A DNA stretch of 64,000 bases from Desulfotignum sp032250905 (GTDB taxonomy: Bacteria > Desulfobacterota > Desulfobacteria > Desulfobacterales > Desulfobacteraceae), in NCBI GenBank assembly GCA_032250905.1, contig JAVVEQ010000005.1:65951-129950 (forward strand), given 5' to 3'. Both the position numbers and the translations under genes were made by a program. Shown here one piece after another: positions 52,731 to 61,160 of the stretch; positions within the stretch are counted from its first letter, which is position 1, and the number at the start of each line of letters is the position of its first letter. A model generated the notes under the pieces. The model did no database searches. It was not told the DNA's origin and saw nothing but the letters and a program-made list of their open reading frames with translations.

Positions 52731-53309
52731 ATGGATGAACAAAACCTGGTGGAACAGCTCAGGCAGGGGGATAAAAAAGCCTTTACCGTTCTGGTCAATA
52801 CATTTCAGAAACGCCTGCTCAAGGTTGCGTACGGCATCACCCTGGACCCGGAGGAGAGCCGGGAAATTGTTCAGGACGTGTTCATTGCCGTGTTCCGGCA
52901 GATCCATTCATTCCGGCAGGAAGCCATTCTCCATACCTGGTTGAGAAAAATGACGGTCAACCATTGCCTCAACTGGAAACGCAGATGGAAACGGCGATTC
53001 AGGTGGCACCATGATCCCATCACCATGGAAAATGATCCGGGCCTATCTCAGGAAGATTCCCCCATGGATACTCCGGAAACCCTGATGCAGAAAAAGCAGT
53101 TCAGGGACGGGCTCATGGATGCGGTCAGACAGCTGCCCGAGAAAACCCGGACCGTTTTTGTGCTGTATGCGCTGGAAGGCCTGTCTTATGAAGAGATCGC
53201 TGATTTTCTTCAGATCCGGAGAGGCACGGTGGCCTCCAGGCTGTATCACGCCCGGAAACAGGTGGCGCAGGTCCTGAATTCGAAAAAAAACCAGGAGAAA
53301 CCGGTATGA
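52731..53309 (+). CDS. ECF RNA polymerase sigma factor
   Basis: 192 residues. Region 2 (FTVLVNTFQKRLLKVAYGITLDPEESREIVQDVFIAVFRQ) and region 4 (LPEKTRTVFVLYALEGLSYEEIADFLQIRRGTVASRLYHARKQV) are both present, with a short linker as in RpoE-like factors. The stop overlaps the start of the anti-sigma gene (ATGA). It probably drives its own operon from the site at 52141-52167. Confidence 0.9.
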   Translation: MDEQNLVEQLRQGDKKAFTVLVNTFQKRLLKVAYGITLDPEESREIVQDVFIAVFRQIHSFRQEAILHTWLRKMTVNHCLNWKRRWKRRFRWHHDPITMENDPGLSQEDSPMDTPETLMQKKQFRDGLMDAVRQLPEKTRTVFVLYALEGLSYEEIADFLQIRRGTVASRLYHARKQVAQVLNSKKNQEKPV

Positions 53310-53773
53310 CAAACTCATGCGGCAGATATTCGGAAAAACAGATCAGCCGGTACATTGACGGCGCGCTTTCCCGGCCGGAGCTTGAGCAGATCCGGCAGCA
53401 CCTGGATTCCTGTTCCGCCTGCCGGGATCTGGCCGCGCAGTTCCGGGAAGTGACCCAAACCTTTGATGAACTGGCAGAGCAGCCCGGCATGGCCATCGAT
53501 CCCGACCGCCTGTACCGGAGCATTCAGCAGCCGGCAGAAAATCCGGCCGGCCCTGAAGCCGGAAGATTTTTCAGGGGCCGCTTCCGACCCCTGCTGGCGG
53601 CGGCATCGGTTGCAGCGCTGCTCATCATCGGCGGGATCTTGCTGATGACGAACGGCATTGCAACGGACAGTCCCAGTGCTATTGTCACATCCATCGATAC
53701 TGAGTATACTGCGGTCATGATTCTTGAAACGCCTGACACCCATCATACGATTATATGGTATTCAGACACCTGA
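53306..53773 (+). CDS. Membrane anti-sigma factor with zinc-finger (zf-HC2) domain
   Basis: 155 residues. The N-terminal zinc-binding anti-sigma motif is H-x3-C-x2-C (HLDSCSACRDL), with an upstream CGRYSEKQISRYIDGAL helix. One membrane helix (about 93-110) is followed by a short periplasmic tail. It should hold the sigma factor inactive until an envelope or redox signal arrives. Confidence 0.85.
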   Translation: MTNSCGRYSEKQISRYIDGALSRPELEQIRQHLDSCSACRDLAAQFREVTQTFDELAEQPGMAIDPDRLYRSIQQPAENPAGPEAGRFFRGRFRPLLAAASVAALLIIGGILLMTNGIATDSPSAIVTSIDTEYTAVMILETPDTHHTIIWYSDT

Positions 53774-53790
53774 CCATGAAAAGGAGGGAT

Positions 53791-54255
53791 ATGTTCAGTT
53801 TCATCAGGCTGACCCGGCTCACGGCCATTGCCGCCGGTGTTATCTGCTGCTGTTACCAGGCCCAGACGGCCTTTGCACAGAACCCTGTCATCACCCATGT
53901 CAAGGTGATTCAGGCTTCCACCCAGTCCCGGTCCATTGACCCGGCGTTGCGGCGGATCGTGCCTGAACTGGAATCCGTGTTCCGGTACACCGGGTACACC
54001 CTGCTCCAGGACAAAACCCTGTCTCTGGCTTTTCAGCAGCAGGGTCGCATCGCTCTGCCGGACCGCCGGACCCTGGTGTTGACCCCCACAAGCAGCCAGG
54101 GCCAGAGAATCCAGTATGACATTCAGATTCTGAACCGGAAAGAGGCCGTGTTTCAAACCCGGGTGCTTCTGAAAAACAACCGCAGCATGACCATTGGCGG
54201 CCCCCGGTCCGATCACGGGGTCCTGTTGTTTCATATCACCGGCTCCCTGCAATAA
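53791..54255 (+). CDS. Secreted protein of unknown function, last gene of the ECF operon
   Basis: About 154 residues with a signal peptide ending TAFAQ. The mature part (QSRSIDPALRRIVPELESVFRYTGYTLL and later QYDIQILNRKEAVFQTRVLL) is beta-rich. I do not recognise a named family. AAGGAGG just before ATG 53791 favours this start; ATG 53776 is possible. Overlap with the end of the anti-sigma region places it in the same transcript, so it may be a sensor or effector. Confidence 0.6.
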   Translation: MFSFIRLTRLTAIAAGVICCCYQAQTAFAQNPVITHVKVIQASTQSRSIDPALRRIVPELESVFRYTGYTLLQDKTLSLAFQQQGRIALPDRRTLVLTPTSSQGQRIQYDIQILNRKEAVFQTRVLLKNNRSMTIGGPRSDHGVLLFHITGSLQ

Positions 54256-54311
54256 AATTCAAGATGGTTGGTTCATGACCATTGAAGATCCTGCCCGCGG
54301 CGTTGGAGCGG

Positions 54312-54335
54312 CTGTCTGTTATACAGACAGTTTTT
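54312..54335 (+). terminator. Rho-independent terminator of the ECF operon
   Basis: CTGTCTGT-TAT-ACAGACAG forms an 8-bp stem followed by TTTTT. It lies 56 bases after the last ECF-operon gene and overlaps the 3' end of the convergent transporter gene. Confidence 0.8.
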
Positions 54336-55518
54336 CCCAGCGCAGAACATTGGCAACCACCATGCCTGAAATAAATCCGGCAGCCAGATTCGATGCCAGC
54401 GTGATACCCAGTATCAGTGTGGCGACAAAAAAGTCTTTGCGCTGGTCCAGATCCATCATGGCAAGGGTCAGCTGCGCGCCTGCGAATATGAGCAATACCC
54501 CCAAAAGAGACATGGGGATTAAATTGAACACCTGGACGATACTGTTGCCGAAAATAATTGCCAGGCCCACAAACAGCCCGCCGATCATGAGATTGGAGCC
54601 AGCGGTCCTTGCGCCGAAGCGGTAATGGGCGGCCAGTCCGCCGGCGCCATGGCAAAGCGGCATCCCCCCCAGGCTGAAACTGAAAAAATTGGCCAGGGCC
54701 ATACTTACGCAGGCTTTTCTGTTGGTTACGCTGGATGATTTGTCAGGGAAATATTCAGAGGAAAGATCTGTATACGCAATGACCGCATTTCCCATTGTCA
54801 TGGGCAGCTGGGGAAGCACCAGCGCAAACAGGGCAAAGGTAAAATCCGCTCTGGCAGGAAAGTCAAAAGGAAACAGCTGGGGCAGGTTCAAGCCGATATG
54901 AATACTGCTGATGTCATTTCTTATCCCGAATAGCAGGCCCAGCAGGAGGCCGCCGGCCACAACGATCAAACCGGCTGGAAACCTGCGGTTGTCCAGCAGA
55001 AGCAGGGTCACAATGGCAGCGACGATCCCGATGAGGACACTTATTGGAATGCCGGCCAGGGCCTGTACAGTGAGATGGGGTTCCACAGCCTCCTGTAAGA
55101 CCTGGTATTTCGAGGTTCCCATGATGAACTTAACCCCTCCAGAAATCAGCAATGCGCCGGTAGACAGCTGCACCCCGCGAACCACCGATTTGGGGGTGAA
55201 TTTCCGGATCACGTCGATGGCCCCGGTCATGCCCACGATCAACAGAAACAGTCCCATGAGAAGCGCCGATGCCAGGATCTGTTCCGGATTCATGGCCGTG
55301 GCAATGGCATAGGCACCGATGACCTTCATCGGCTGGACCGGCACAGTGATGCCGAAATACGCCCCAGACAATACGTAGAAGACCCCTATACTGAAAAATA
55401 ATCCCACCGGGCTGAGACCATTGAACAGCACCATGGCGATTGCTATCGGCAGCAGTGTGCCCAGATCCCCGAGAGACCCGGCCAGTTCCATTCGGTCAAA
55501 TTTGAAACGGTCAGACAT
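54319..55518 (-). CDS. MOT1-type molybdate (or tungstate) transporter
   Basis: 399 residues from the ATG at 55518 with GGAGGGG upstream. About 10-11 membrane segments and the two MOT1 motifs are present: LAGSLGDLGTLLPIAIAM near the N-terminus and GGMPLCHGAGGLAAHYRFGART in the second half. This SulP-related family takes up molybdate. The gene is divergent from a TunR-like tungstate-responsive regulator, so the substrate could be molybdate, tungstate or both. Confidence 0.87.
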   Translation of the reverse strand: MSDRFKFDRMELAGSLGDLGTLLPIAIAMVLFNGLSPVGLFFSIGVFYVLSGAYFGITVPVQPMKVIGAYAIATAMNPEQILASALLMGLFLLIVGMTGAIDVIRKFTPKSVVRGVQLSTGALLISGGVKFIMGTSKYQVLQEAVEPHLTVQALAGIPISVLIGIVAAIVTLLLLDNRRFPAGLIVVAGGLLLGLLFGIRNDISSIHIGLNLPQLFPFDFPARADFTFALFALVLPQLPMTMGNAVIAYTDLSSEYFPDKSSSVTNRKACVSMALANFFSFSLGGMPLCHGAGGLAAHYRFGARTAGSNLMIGGLFVGLAIIFGNSIVQVFNLIPMSLLGVLLIFAGAQLTLAMMDLDQRKDFFVATLILGITLASNLAAGFISGMVVANVLRWEKLSV

Positions 55519-55535
55519 GATCCCCTCCATATAGT

Positions 55536-55557
55536 CACGTAAAATTTTATATTCGTG
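55536..55557. promoter_or_regulatory. Probable TunR operator
   Basis: CACG (55536-55539) and CGTG (55554-55557) flank 14 bases that contain the perfect palindrome TAAAATTTTA (55540-55549). The element directly follows the -10 box of the transporter promoter, so binding would block initiation. Assignment to TunR is by position. Confidence 0.45.
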
Positions 55558-55586
55558 ATAGTATGATCATTGACAAGCGCCGTCAA
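55558..55586 (-). promoter_or_regulatory. Promoter of the MOT1-type transporter gene
   Basis: On the minus strand TTGACG (55581-55586), exactly 17 bases, TACTAT (55558-55563). A weaker plus-strand TTGACA (55570-55575) with TATTGA 17 bases on may serve the divergent regulator. Confidence 0.6.
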
Positions 55587-55646
55587 GTGTTTTATTGAAT
55601 TAATCTATCCATTGATTATAACCTGTTGAAAACCGGAGAGACCGAA

Positions 55647-56747
55647 ATGGCGGATCGAAAAAAAAATCGGGATAACCCGGAATGGTTATGGTCGGACACA
55701 AAAGATCACAGCCGGATCATCTCCGTTGATCATACAGCCCCATGCCTGGATACGGCTCAGCTCCATCAGCTGGAACAGGCCTTTCGAAAATGGGCAGCCG
55801 AGTCACCCCGGGCCGATGTGCGGTTTTCCCGCCGCCGGATTCTGATCACGTTTCTGTTGATCCGGTATACCGGCGCCAAGCTGAACGAGGTGCTGGGGAT
55901 TAACCCGTTGACAGATATCGATATAAAGCGTCATGCGGTGACCTATGGCAGCACCGGACCTGAAACCGGTTCAAAACCCAGGATGGTCCATCTGTCCAAG
56001 AGCCTGTGTCATGAGATCCTGAATCTGATCCACACGCCGCTGTTCAAGAAAAAACAGGGTCAAATGCCTGGTCTGGACCCCGGGTTTGTGCGCCGAAAAT
56101 TCTATGAACGGGCCGCTGCCTGCGGGTTTGCCAAGGAACTGGGCGGTCCGGAAGCCATTCGCAGGGCCAGGGCCGTTGAATTGATGCAGGCCAATCTGCC
56201 GCTGCCGGCGGTGCAGAAAATCCTGGGACACACATCATCCAACCTGACATCATCCTATGTCGCGTTTTCAGAATCCGAAATTCAGGATATTGCCCGGCGC
56301 TTTATGGAAAAGGAGTCCGGCCGCAGAACCAGTGCCCGGAACTCTTTTTTCTGCAAGGTGACCGATATCGTCACAGGGGACATCCAGACACGGGTGGAGA
56401 TGGTTACCATGGAAGGCCATCCGGTGGTAACGGTGATCACCAATGACAGTGTGCAACGGTTGGGGCTGGTCCCCGGCAAATGGATCGTCGCCGAAGTCAA
56501 GGCCCCCATGGTGATGCTCCAGGACGGGGCATCCGGTTTCAAGGGCAGTGCCGAAAACCGGTTCAAGGGGCGCGTAACCCGGATCACCCGGGGAAAAATC
56601 AACACGGAATGCATTGTCAGGGTCTCTGATACCACCCAGATCTGCGCAGTGATGTCATCCAGCGGTACCTGGCTGTCCCGTATCCGGCAGGACGATCCTG
56701 TGTGGGCGGTTTTCTCCTGTTTTTCAGTCGTGCTTCATCTGGATTGA
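55647..56747 (+). CDS. tunR: TunR-like tungstate/molybdate-responsive regulator (integrase fold + TOBE)
   Basis: 366 residues from ATG 55647 (GGAGAG upstream). The N-terminal half is a tyrosine-recombinase-like DNA-binding domain (RYTGAKLNEVLGI, then IRRARAVELMQANLPLPAVQKILGHTSSN). The HxxR box His is lost (EAIRRAR), so recombination is unlikely. The C-terminal 130 residues form two TOBE/MOP-like oxyanion domains (SFFCKVTDIVTGDIQTRVEM and NRFKGRVTRITRGKINTECIV). This architecture defines TunR, described in sulfate reducers as controlling Mo/W transport genes. It is divergent from the MOT1 transporter, which fits. Confidence 0.87.
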   Translation: MADRKKNRDNPEWLWSDTKDHSRIISVDHTAPCLDTAQLHQLEQAFRKWAAESPRADVRFSRRRILITFLLIRYTGAKLNEVLGINPLTDIDIKRHAVTYGSTGPETGSKPRMVHLSKSLCHEILNLIHTPLFKKKQGQMPGLDPGFVRRKFYERAAACGFAKELGGPEAIRRARAVELMQANLPLPAVQKILGHTSSNLTSSYVAFSESEIQDIARRFMEKESGRRTSARNSFFCKVTDIVTGDIQTRVEMVTMEGHPVVTVITNDSVQRLGLVPGKWIVAEVKAPMVMLQDGASGFKGSAENRFKGRVTRITRGKINTECIVRVSDTTQICAVMSSSGTWLSRIRQDDPVWAVFSCFSVVLHLD

Positions 56748-56822
56748 ACGGTTGCCGATGAAATTATTCCCTAAAGGGTCGACCTTGTTTTGATCAGACA
56801 GGTGTGTTATTTTTTAACCACG

Positions 56823-58112
56823 ATGAATATCTGTATGTTTACAAATACATACCTGCCCCATGTCGGCGGGGTGGCCCGGTCGGTACACACATTTTTCCAG
56901 GACCTGCAAAGAAAAGGGCACCAGGTGCTCATTGTTGCACCGACCTTTGCCGGAGACGATGCAGACAATAGTGACGATGACACTGTTCTGCGGGTCCCAG
57001 CCATTCAGAATTTCAATGGCAGTGACTTTTCCATGCGCATCCCGGTACCGTTTTACATTAACGAAAAACTGGATGTGTTCTCGCCTGATATCATTCACAG
57101 CCATCATCCTTATCTGCTCGGTGATGCCGCCTTCAGGGCCGCCCGGCGGCGCAGACTGCCGCTGGTTTTTACCCACCATACGCTGTATGAGGAATATACT
57201 CATTATGTCACCGGGAACAGTGACAATTTCAAGCAATTCGCCAGGAACTTGTCCACCATGTATGCCAATTTATGTGACCATGTGGTGGCACCCAGCAAAA
57301 GCATTGCCGATCTGATCAAAGAGCGCGGGGTCACCTCACCGGTGACACAAATTCCCACGGGCGTGGACACACATTTTTTTTCTTCAGGTGATGCCCACCG
57401 TTTTAAAAAAGCCTGCCATATACCAGAGAGCGCCTTCATCATGGGGCATGTGGGCAGGCTTGCCCCTGAAAAAAATCTTGTTTTCCTGGCCGGGAGCGTT
57501 GCGAAATCTATGGAAACCCTTCCGGACACCTGGTTTTGTGTGGCTGGAGACGGGCCTGAAAGACAAAAAATTCATGATATCTTTACAGAGTTCGGCCTTT
57601 CCCATCGGTTGATTCTTACCGGAAACCTTACCGGCAGCGCCCTGGCTGATGCCTATCGGGCAATGGATCTCTTTGTTTTTTCTTCACAATCTGAAACCCA
57701 GGGCATGGTGCTCACCGAAGCCATGGCCGCAAAAACACCGGTTATCGCTTTGGATGGCCCGGGTGTCCGGGAAGTGGTGGAAAACAAAAAAAACGGGAGA
57801 CTTCTTCGTGCTGATGCCGAACAAAAAGTGTTTTCCCGGGCCATCTGCGATGCCGTGTCTGATCCTGAAAAATTAAGATCCTGGCAGCAGTATGCAAAGC
57901 AGACAGCCCTGAAATTCAGCAGAGATGCCTGTGTTGAAAAACTTCTGGACCTCTATGAATATGCCGTTTCCCGGGGGGATGCCAGGGGTGAAAGTGGAGA
58001 TGTGGAAATGGAACCATGGGAAACATTTTTGCTGGCCATTCGCACCGAATGGGAACTGATCGCTGAAAAAGCCCAATCCATCGCTTTGTTGAACCGGGAT
58101 GAGGATGTATAG
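56823..58112 (+). CDS. Glycosyltransferase family 4 (diacylglycerol/lipid glucosyltransferase-like)
   Basis: About 429 residues. The N-terminus CMFTNTYLPHVGGVARSVHTF is typical of GT4 enzymes of this subgroup. GHVGRLAPEKNL marks the donor domain and SETQGMVLTEAMAAKTPVIAL the E-x7-E region. The C-terminus is longer than usual and acidic. It overlaps the next gene by 14 bases. It may act on glycolipid, trehalose-like or storage glycans. Confidence 0.82.
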   Translation: MNICMFTNTYLPHVGGVARSVHTFFQDLQRKGHQVLIVAPTFAGDDADNSDDDTVLRVPAIQNFNGSDFSMRIPVPFYINEKLDVFSPDIIHSHHPYLLGDAAFRAARRRRLPLVFTHHTLYEEYTHYVTGNSDNFKQFARNLSTMYANLCDHVVAPSKSIADLIKERGVTSPVTQIPTGVDTHFFSSGDAHRFKKACHIPESAFIMGHVGRLAPEKNLVFLAGSVAKSMETLPDTWFCVAGDGPERQKIHDIFTEFGLSHRLILTGNLTGSALADAYRAMDLFVFSSQSETQGMVLTEAMAAKTPVIALDGPGVREVVENKKNGRLLRADAEQKVFSRAICDAVSDPEKLRSWQQYAKQTALKFSRDACVEKLLDLYEYAVSRGDARGESGDVEMEPWETFLLAIRTEWELIAEKAQSIALLNRDEDV

Positions 58113-60366
58113 ACTATTCAAAAAATGGCTGCCATGGCGGTTTCTTATCAGACGGTTTGCCGGGTTTCACGGTTTTCTGGATCCTGTCACCCTGATGGCC
58201 CGCCTGCGCCAGTTCAGCAAACCCTCTGAAGTGCAGGAACCCATTGAACTGCTCCGGGCCGGACTCATCTTCCATGCCCGGGGCCTGGTCAACACCCGGG
58301 CGATCCAGTACAATCTTGACTGGGTCTGGCCCTTCTGGGTGGTCAAACAGTTTACCCCGAAAGATGCGTCTTTTATCCCCAGAGGATTTACCTTTTCCCA
58401 TATCAACGTGACCCACAGGAACTGGACCGCAGTGGGGCATCCAGACCTTGCCGCCTACCCAGTCATCGATCCCAGGGGGCTTGTGACACCTTTGTTTGAT
58501 GCATGGTCCATTGACGTGTGGCTCATGACACAAGACAAAAAATTGCTGCTGCCGTCCCTTCAGCCCCGGGCGGTGCAGACGCTCGATCTGTCAGACGAAC
58601 TGGCCGTCACCACTGCCACAGCCAAAGACACCCTGTCACTTGTGTGCACCGCCAGCGTGTCCATGAACACCCCTTCAGGCCCTGTGCTGCAGATGACTGC
58701 CAAAGGCAGCATGCAAAACGACACCGGGTGGCTTATTGCGTCCATACGGCCCTATAATCCGGAAGGGATCTGTTTCATCGACCATATCCGTTTTAATGAC
58801 CGCCGGTTTGTCATTAACCATACCCACGAAGTGCACTTTGACAACATTCCTGAAAAAGTGCTGTTTTCCACCTATGATCACGGAGATGTGTCCCTGGAAC
58901 TGGACCGGCCCCAGACGGAAAACCATGCAGCATGCCCCATTGGCATGGCAACGGCTGCCGCTTTTTTCCCGGTTGCGGCCAATGCCTCCACCCGGATTGA
59001 TATCCAGGTGCCCCTGCGTCAGGATACGGCCTTTGTAACTCCCGTCACCGTCCGGCCGTTCGCACCGGCATCACAGAGTGTTTCACAAACTGCCGCCCTG
59101 GCTGTCCCTGATGCCGGATTTCAATTTCTGTATGATGCCGCTGTCAGGACTCTGCTGCTGTTGAGTGCAGATGAGGTGGTGCCGGGGCCTTATACCTACC
59201 GTCGTTTCTGGTTCCGGGATGCCTGTCTGATGATGAATGCTCTGCTGGGACTGGGACTTTCTCAAAGATGTGAACGCCTGATCCAGGGATTTTCGAGCCG
59301 GCAGAAACTGAGTGGATATTTCCAGTCCCAGGAAGGGGAATGGGATTCTAACGGCCAGGTGCTGTGGATCGCCCACCGGTTTTCCCAATGTGCTGACCGG
59401 GTTTTTTCAGATTCTGTTTACATGTCTCTGATGAAAGGGGCCCGGTGGATTGTGCACAAACGCCGGAACAGAAAAGACGGAAAACCCCATGATGGCCTGC
59501 TTCCGGCCGGTTTCAGCGCCGAACATTTAGGGCCCAATGACTATTATTACTGGGATGATTTCTGGGGGGTTGCCGGACTTCGGGCGGCTGCAAAACTGGC
59601 GGAAAAACATGGAAACACTGCAGATCAGGACATGTTTGCAGCCCAGGCAACGGATTTTGAAAAACGGATTTTTACCTCCCTGTCCCAGGCCCCCGGGTAT
59701 AAAAAACACCAGGCCATTCCCGCCTCCCCCTACCGCCGGATGGATGCCGGTGCAGTGGGATCCCTGGTGGCCGATTATCCGTTGCAGATTACTCCCCCCA
59801 ACGATGCCCGAATCATGAACACCATGTCCTATCTTATGGCCCATTGTTCTTTTGGCAATGCCTTTTTCCAGGACATGATCCATTCAGGCATCAATATTTA
59901 CCTGACCCTGGCCATGGCTCAGACCTTTTTGCGCAGCCGGGACACCCGGTACAAAGCGTTGATTCACACCGTTGCAGACCTGGCATCCCCCACAGGCCAG
60001 TGGCCGGAAGCTATCAACCCCCTTACCGGCGGCGGGTGCATGGGGGACGGTCAGCATGGCTGGGCTGCCGTAGAATGGGTCATGATGATGCGCAGCCTGT
60101 TCATCAGAGAGGAAGGAGACAGGCTCATCCTGGGGTCTGGTATTTTTCCGGAATGGTTTCAACAGGATGCCCCTTTGTCTTTCGGCCCCACCCTGGTGCC
60201 CGGAGGCTTGGTCACCGTGACATTTATCCAGTCACACAACGGCCTGGAACTGTTTCTTACTGCATCAATAAAAGGCAGACCCCTGGCCTGCACGGCAGCG
60301 GTTCCGGGCTTTCGCCCGAAGCACCTGGATACCTCACACGATTATTGCCTGCTTGAACCGGTTTAG
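58099..60366 (+). CDS. Glucosidase/debranching-like (six-hairpin) protein
   Basis: 755 residues. An N-terminal beta-rich region (about 60-340) precedes an (alpha/alpha)6 barrel of the six-hairpin glycosidase type, with YTYRRFWFRDACLMMNALLGLGL (acidic catalytic-type segment), DGLLPAGFSAEHLGPNDYYYWDDFWGVAGLR and a GDGQHGWAAVEWVMMM C-terminal motif. These features resemble amylo-alpha-1,6-glucosidase or GH15-like proteins. It lacks a classical signal peptide. It is translationally coupled to the preceding GT4 gene, so the pair may synthesise and trim the same glycan. Confidence 0.72.
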   Translation: MRMYRLFKKWLPWRFLIRRFAGFHGFLDPVTLMARLRQFSKPSEVQEPIELLRAGLIFHARGLVNTRAIQYNLDWVWPFWVVKQFTPKDASFIPRGFTFSHINVTHRNWTAVGHPDLAAYPVIDPRGLVTPLFDAWSIDVWLMTQDKKLLLPSLQPRAVQTLDLSDELAVTTATAKDTLSLVCTASVSMNTPSGPVLQMTAKGSMQNDTGWLIASIRPYNPEGICFIDHIRFNDRRFVINHTHEVHFDNIPEKVLFSTYDHGDVSLELDRPQTENHAACPIGMATAAAFFPVAANASTRIDIQVPLRQDTAFVTPVTVRPFAPASQSVSQTAALAVPDAGFQFLYDAAVRTLLLLSADEVVPGPYTYRRFWFRDACLMMNALLGLGLSQRCERLIQGFSSRQKLSGYFQSQEGEWDSNGQVLWIAHRFSQCADRVFSDSVYMSLMKGARWIVHKRRNRKDGKPHDGLLPAGFSAEHLGPNDYYYWDDFWGVAGLRAAAKLAEKHGNTADQDMFAAQATDFEKRIFTSLSQAPGYKKHQAIPASPYRRMDAGAVGSLVADYPLQITPPNDARIMNTMSYLMAHCSFGNAFFQDMIHSGINIYLTLAMAQTFLRSRDTRYKALIHTVADLASPTGQWPEAINPLTGGGCMGDGQHGWAAVEWVMMMRSLFIREEGDRLILGSGIFPEWFQQDAPLSFGPTLVPGGLVTVTFIQSHNGLELFLTASIKGRPLACTAAVPGFRPKHLDTSHDYCLLEPV

Positions 60367-60427
60367 TACCCCCAGTCCGGCGGGGAGCGTTCCTGCCAAA
60401 AGCCCCTTTTCACCGGTTGTGTCCATG

Positions 60428-60979
60428 TCACGATTTCATGATATGGCGGTATATGTTCAAAATTTTTCGCCTGAACAGGAAAATTGCCAGAAGAATACTC
60501 CCTGCCACAGCCAGCAGCTTTATGTCCCATTGCACCACAGCCCTCCCCATGATCACAAAGGGAATCCCCATGATACCCTGGATCAGCCATGCAGATACCA
60601 TGTAAGGAAAAAACCGGATGCCTGACAACGGCAGCAGATAATTTTTCAAAGCATAGCTGAGCCCTGGAATCACCATGAATAAAAATCCGAATCCCAGGCG
60701 CCGGTTTTCCGGCACTTGGGGTATGGAGACGTTGAATTTTTGTGCAAGGGCCTGTACCCACCGGCCGGCAATTGCCCGGGTAAACCAGAATGAAAAAGCC
60801 AGGTGAAAGGGCATTACCGCCAGCATGGTCACAATGCCCCACACAGATCCGAATCTAAGACCCAGCAGAACCAGAAAAGGAACGACAGGAAATCCTACTA
60901 CCGGCAGAATGGCATAAGGCAGCACCACCATTGCCGGATGGACCTGGGGTCCAGAAATATAAGTCCAGAAGGCATCCAT
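60428..60979 (-). CDS. VTT/DedA-like (TVP38/TMEM64) membrane protein
   Basis: 183 residues with about five membrane segments. The family core is visible as AILPVVGFPVVPFLVLLGLRFG and a re-entrant-like FLFMVIPGLSYALKNYLLPLSGI with conserved Gly/Pro. Members are lipid scramblase-like or envelope homeostasis factors. The gene is alone, convergent with the glucosidase-like gene. Confidence 0.72.
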   Translation of the reverse strand: MDAFWTYISGPQVHPAMVVLPYAILPVVGFPVVPFLVLLGLRFGSVWGIVTMLAVMPFHLAFSFWFTRAIAGRWVQALAQKFNVSIPQVPENRRLGFGFLFMVIPGLSYALKNYLLPLSGIRFFPYMVSAWLIQGIMGIPFVIMGRAVVQWDIKLLAVAGSILLAIFLFRRKILNIYRHIMKS

Positions 60980-61160
60980 GGTTCTGTCATTGCCGGAAAA
61001 AAGTTGTTTGGTAAACCTGCATGAAACCCTTTGGCATTGTTTGCAGATATCTTAAATCAAGAACCATGTTCAGGTCAAACCTTTGTTCAGTGTTCTGGGT
61101 GCGGAAGGCTGTTGATCGAACCCATACCGGTCATGGCAACGCAGCGGAGGGGGATTGAAT

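Noticed and set aside
55647..56747. Phage or transposon integrase marking a mobile element
   Set aside because: The recombinase fold is joined to TOBE/MOP-like domains, the HxxR histidine is lost and a molybdate transporter is divergent. This is a TunR regulator, and no att repeats or phage genes are seen.
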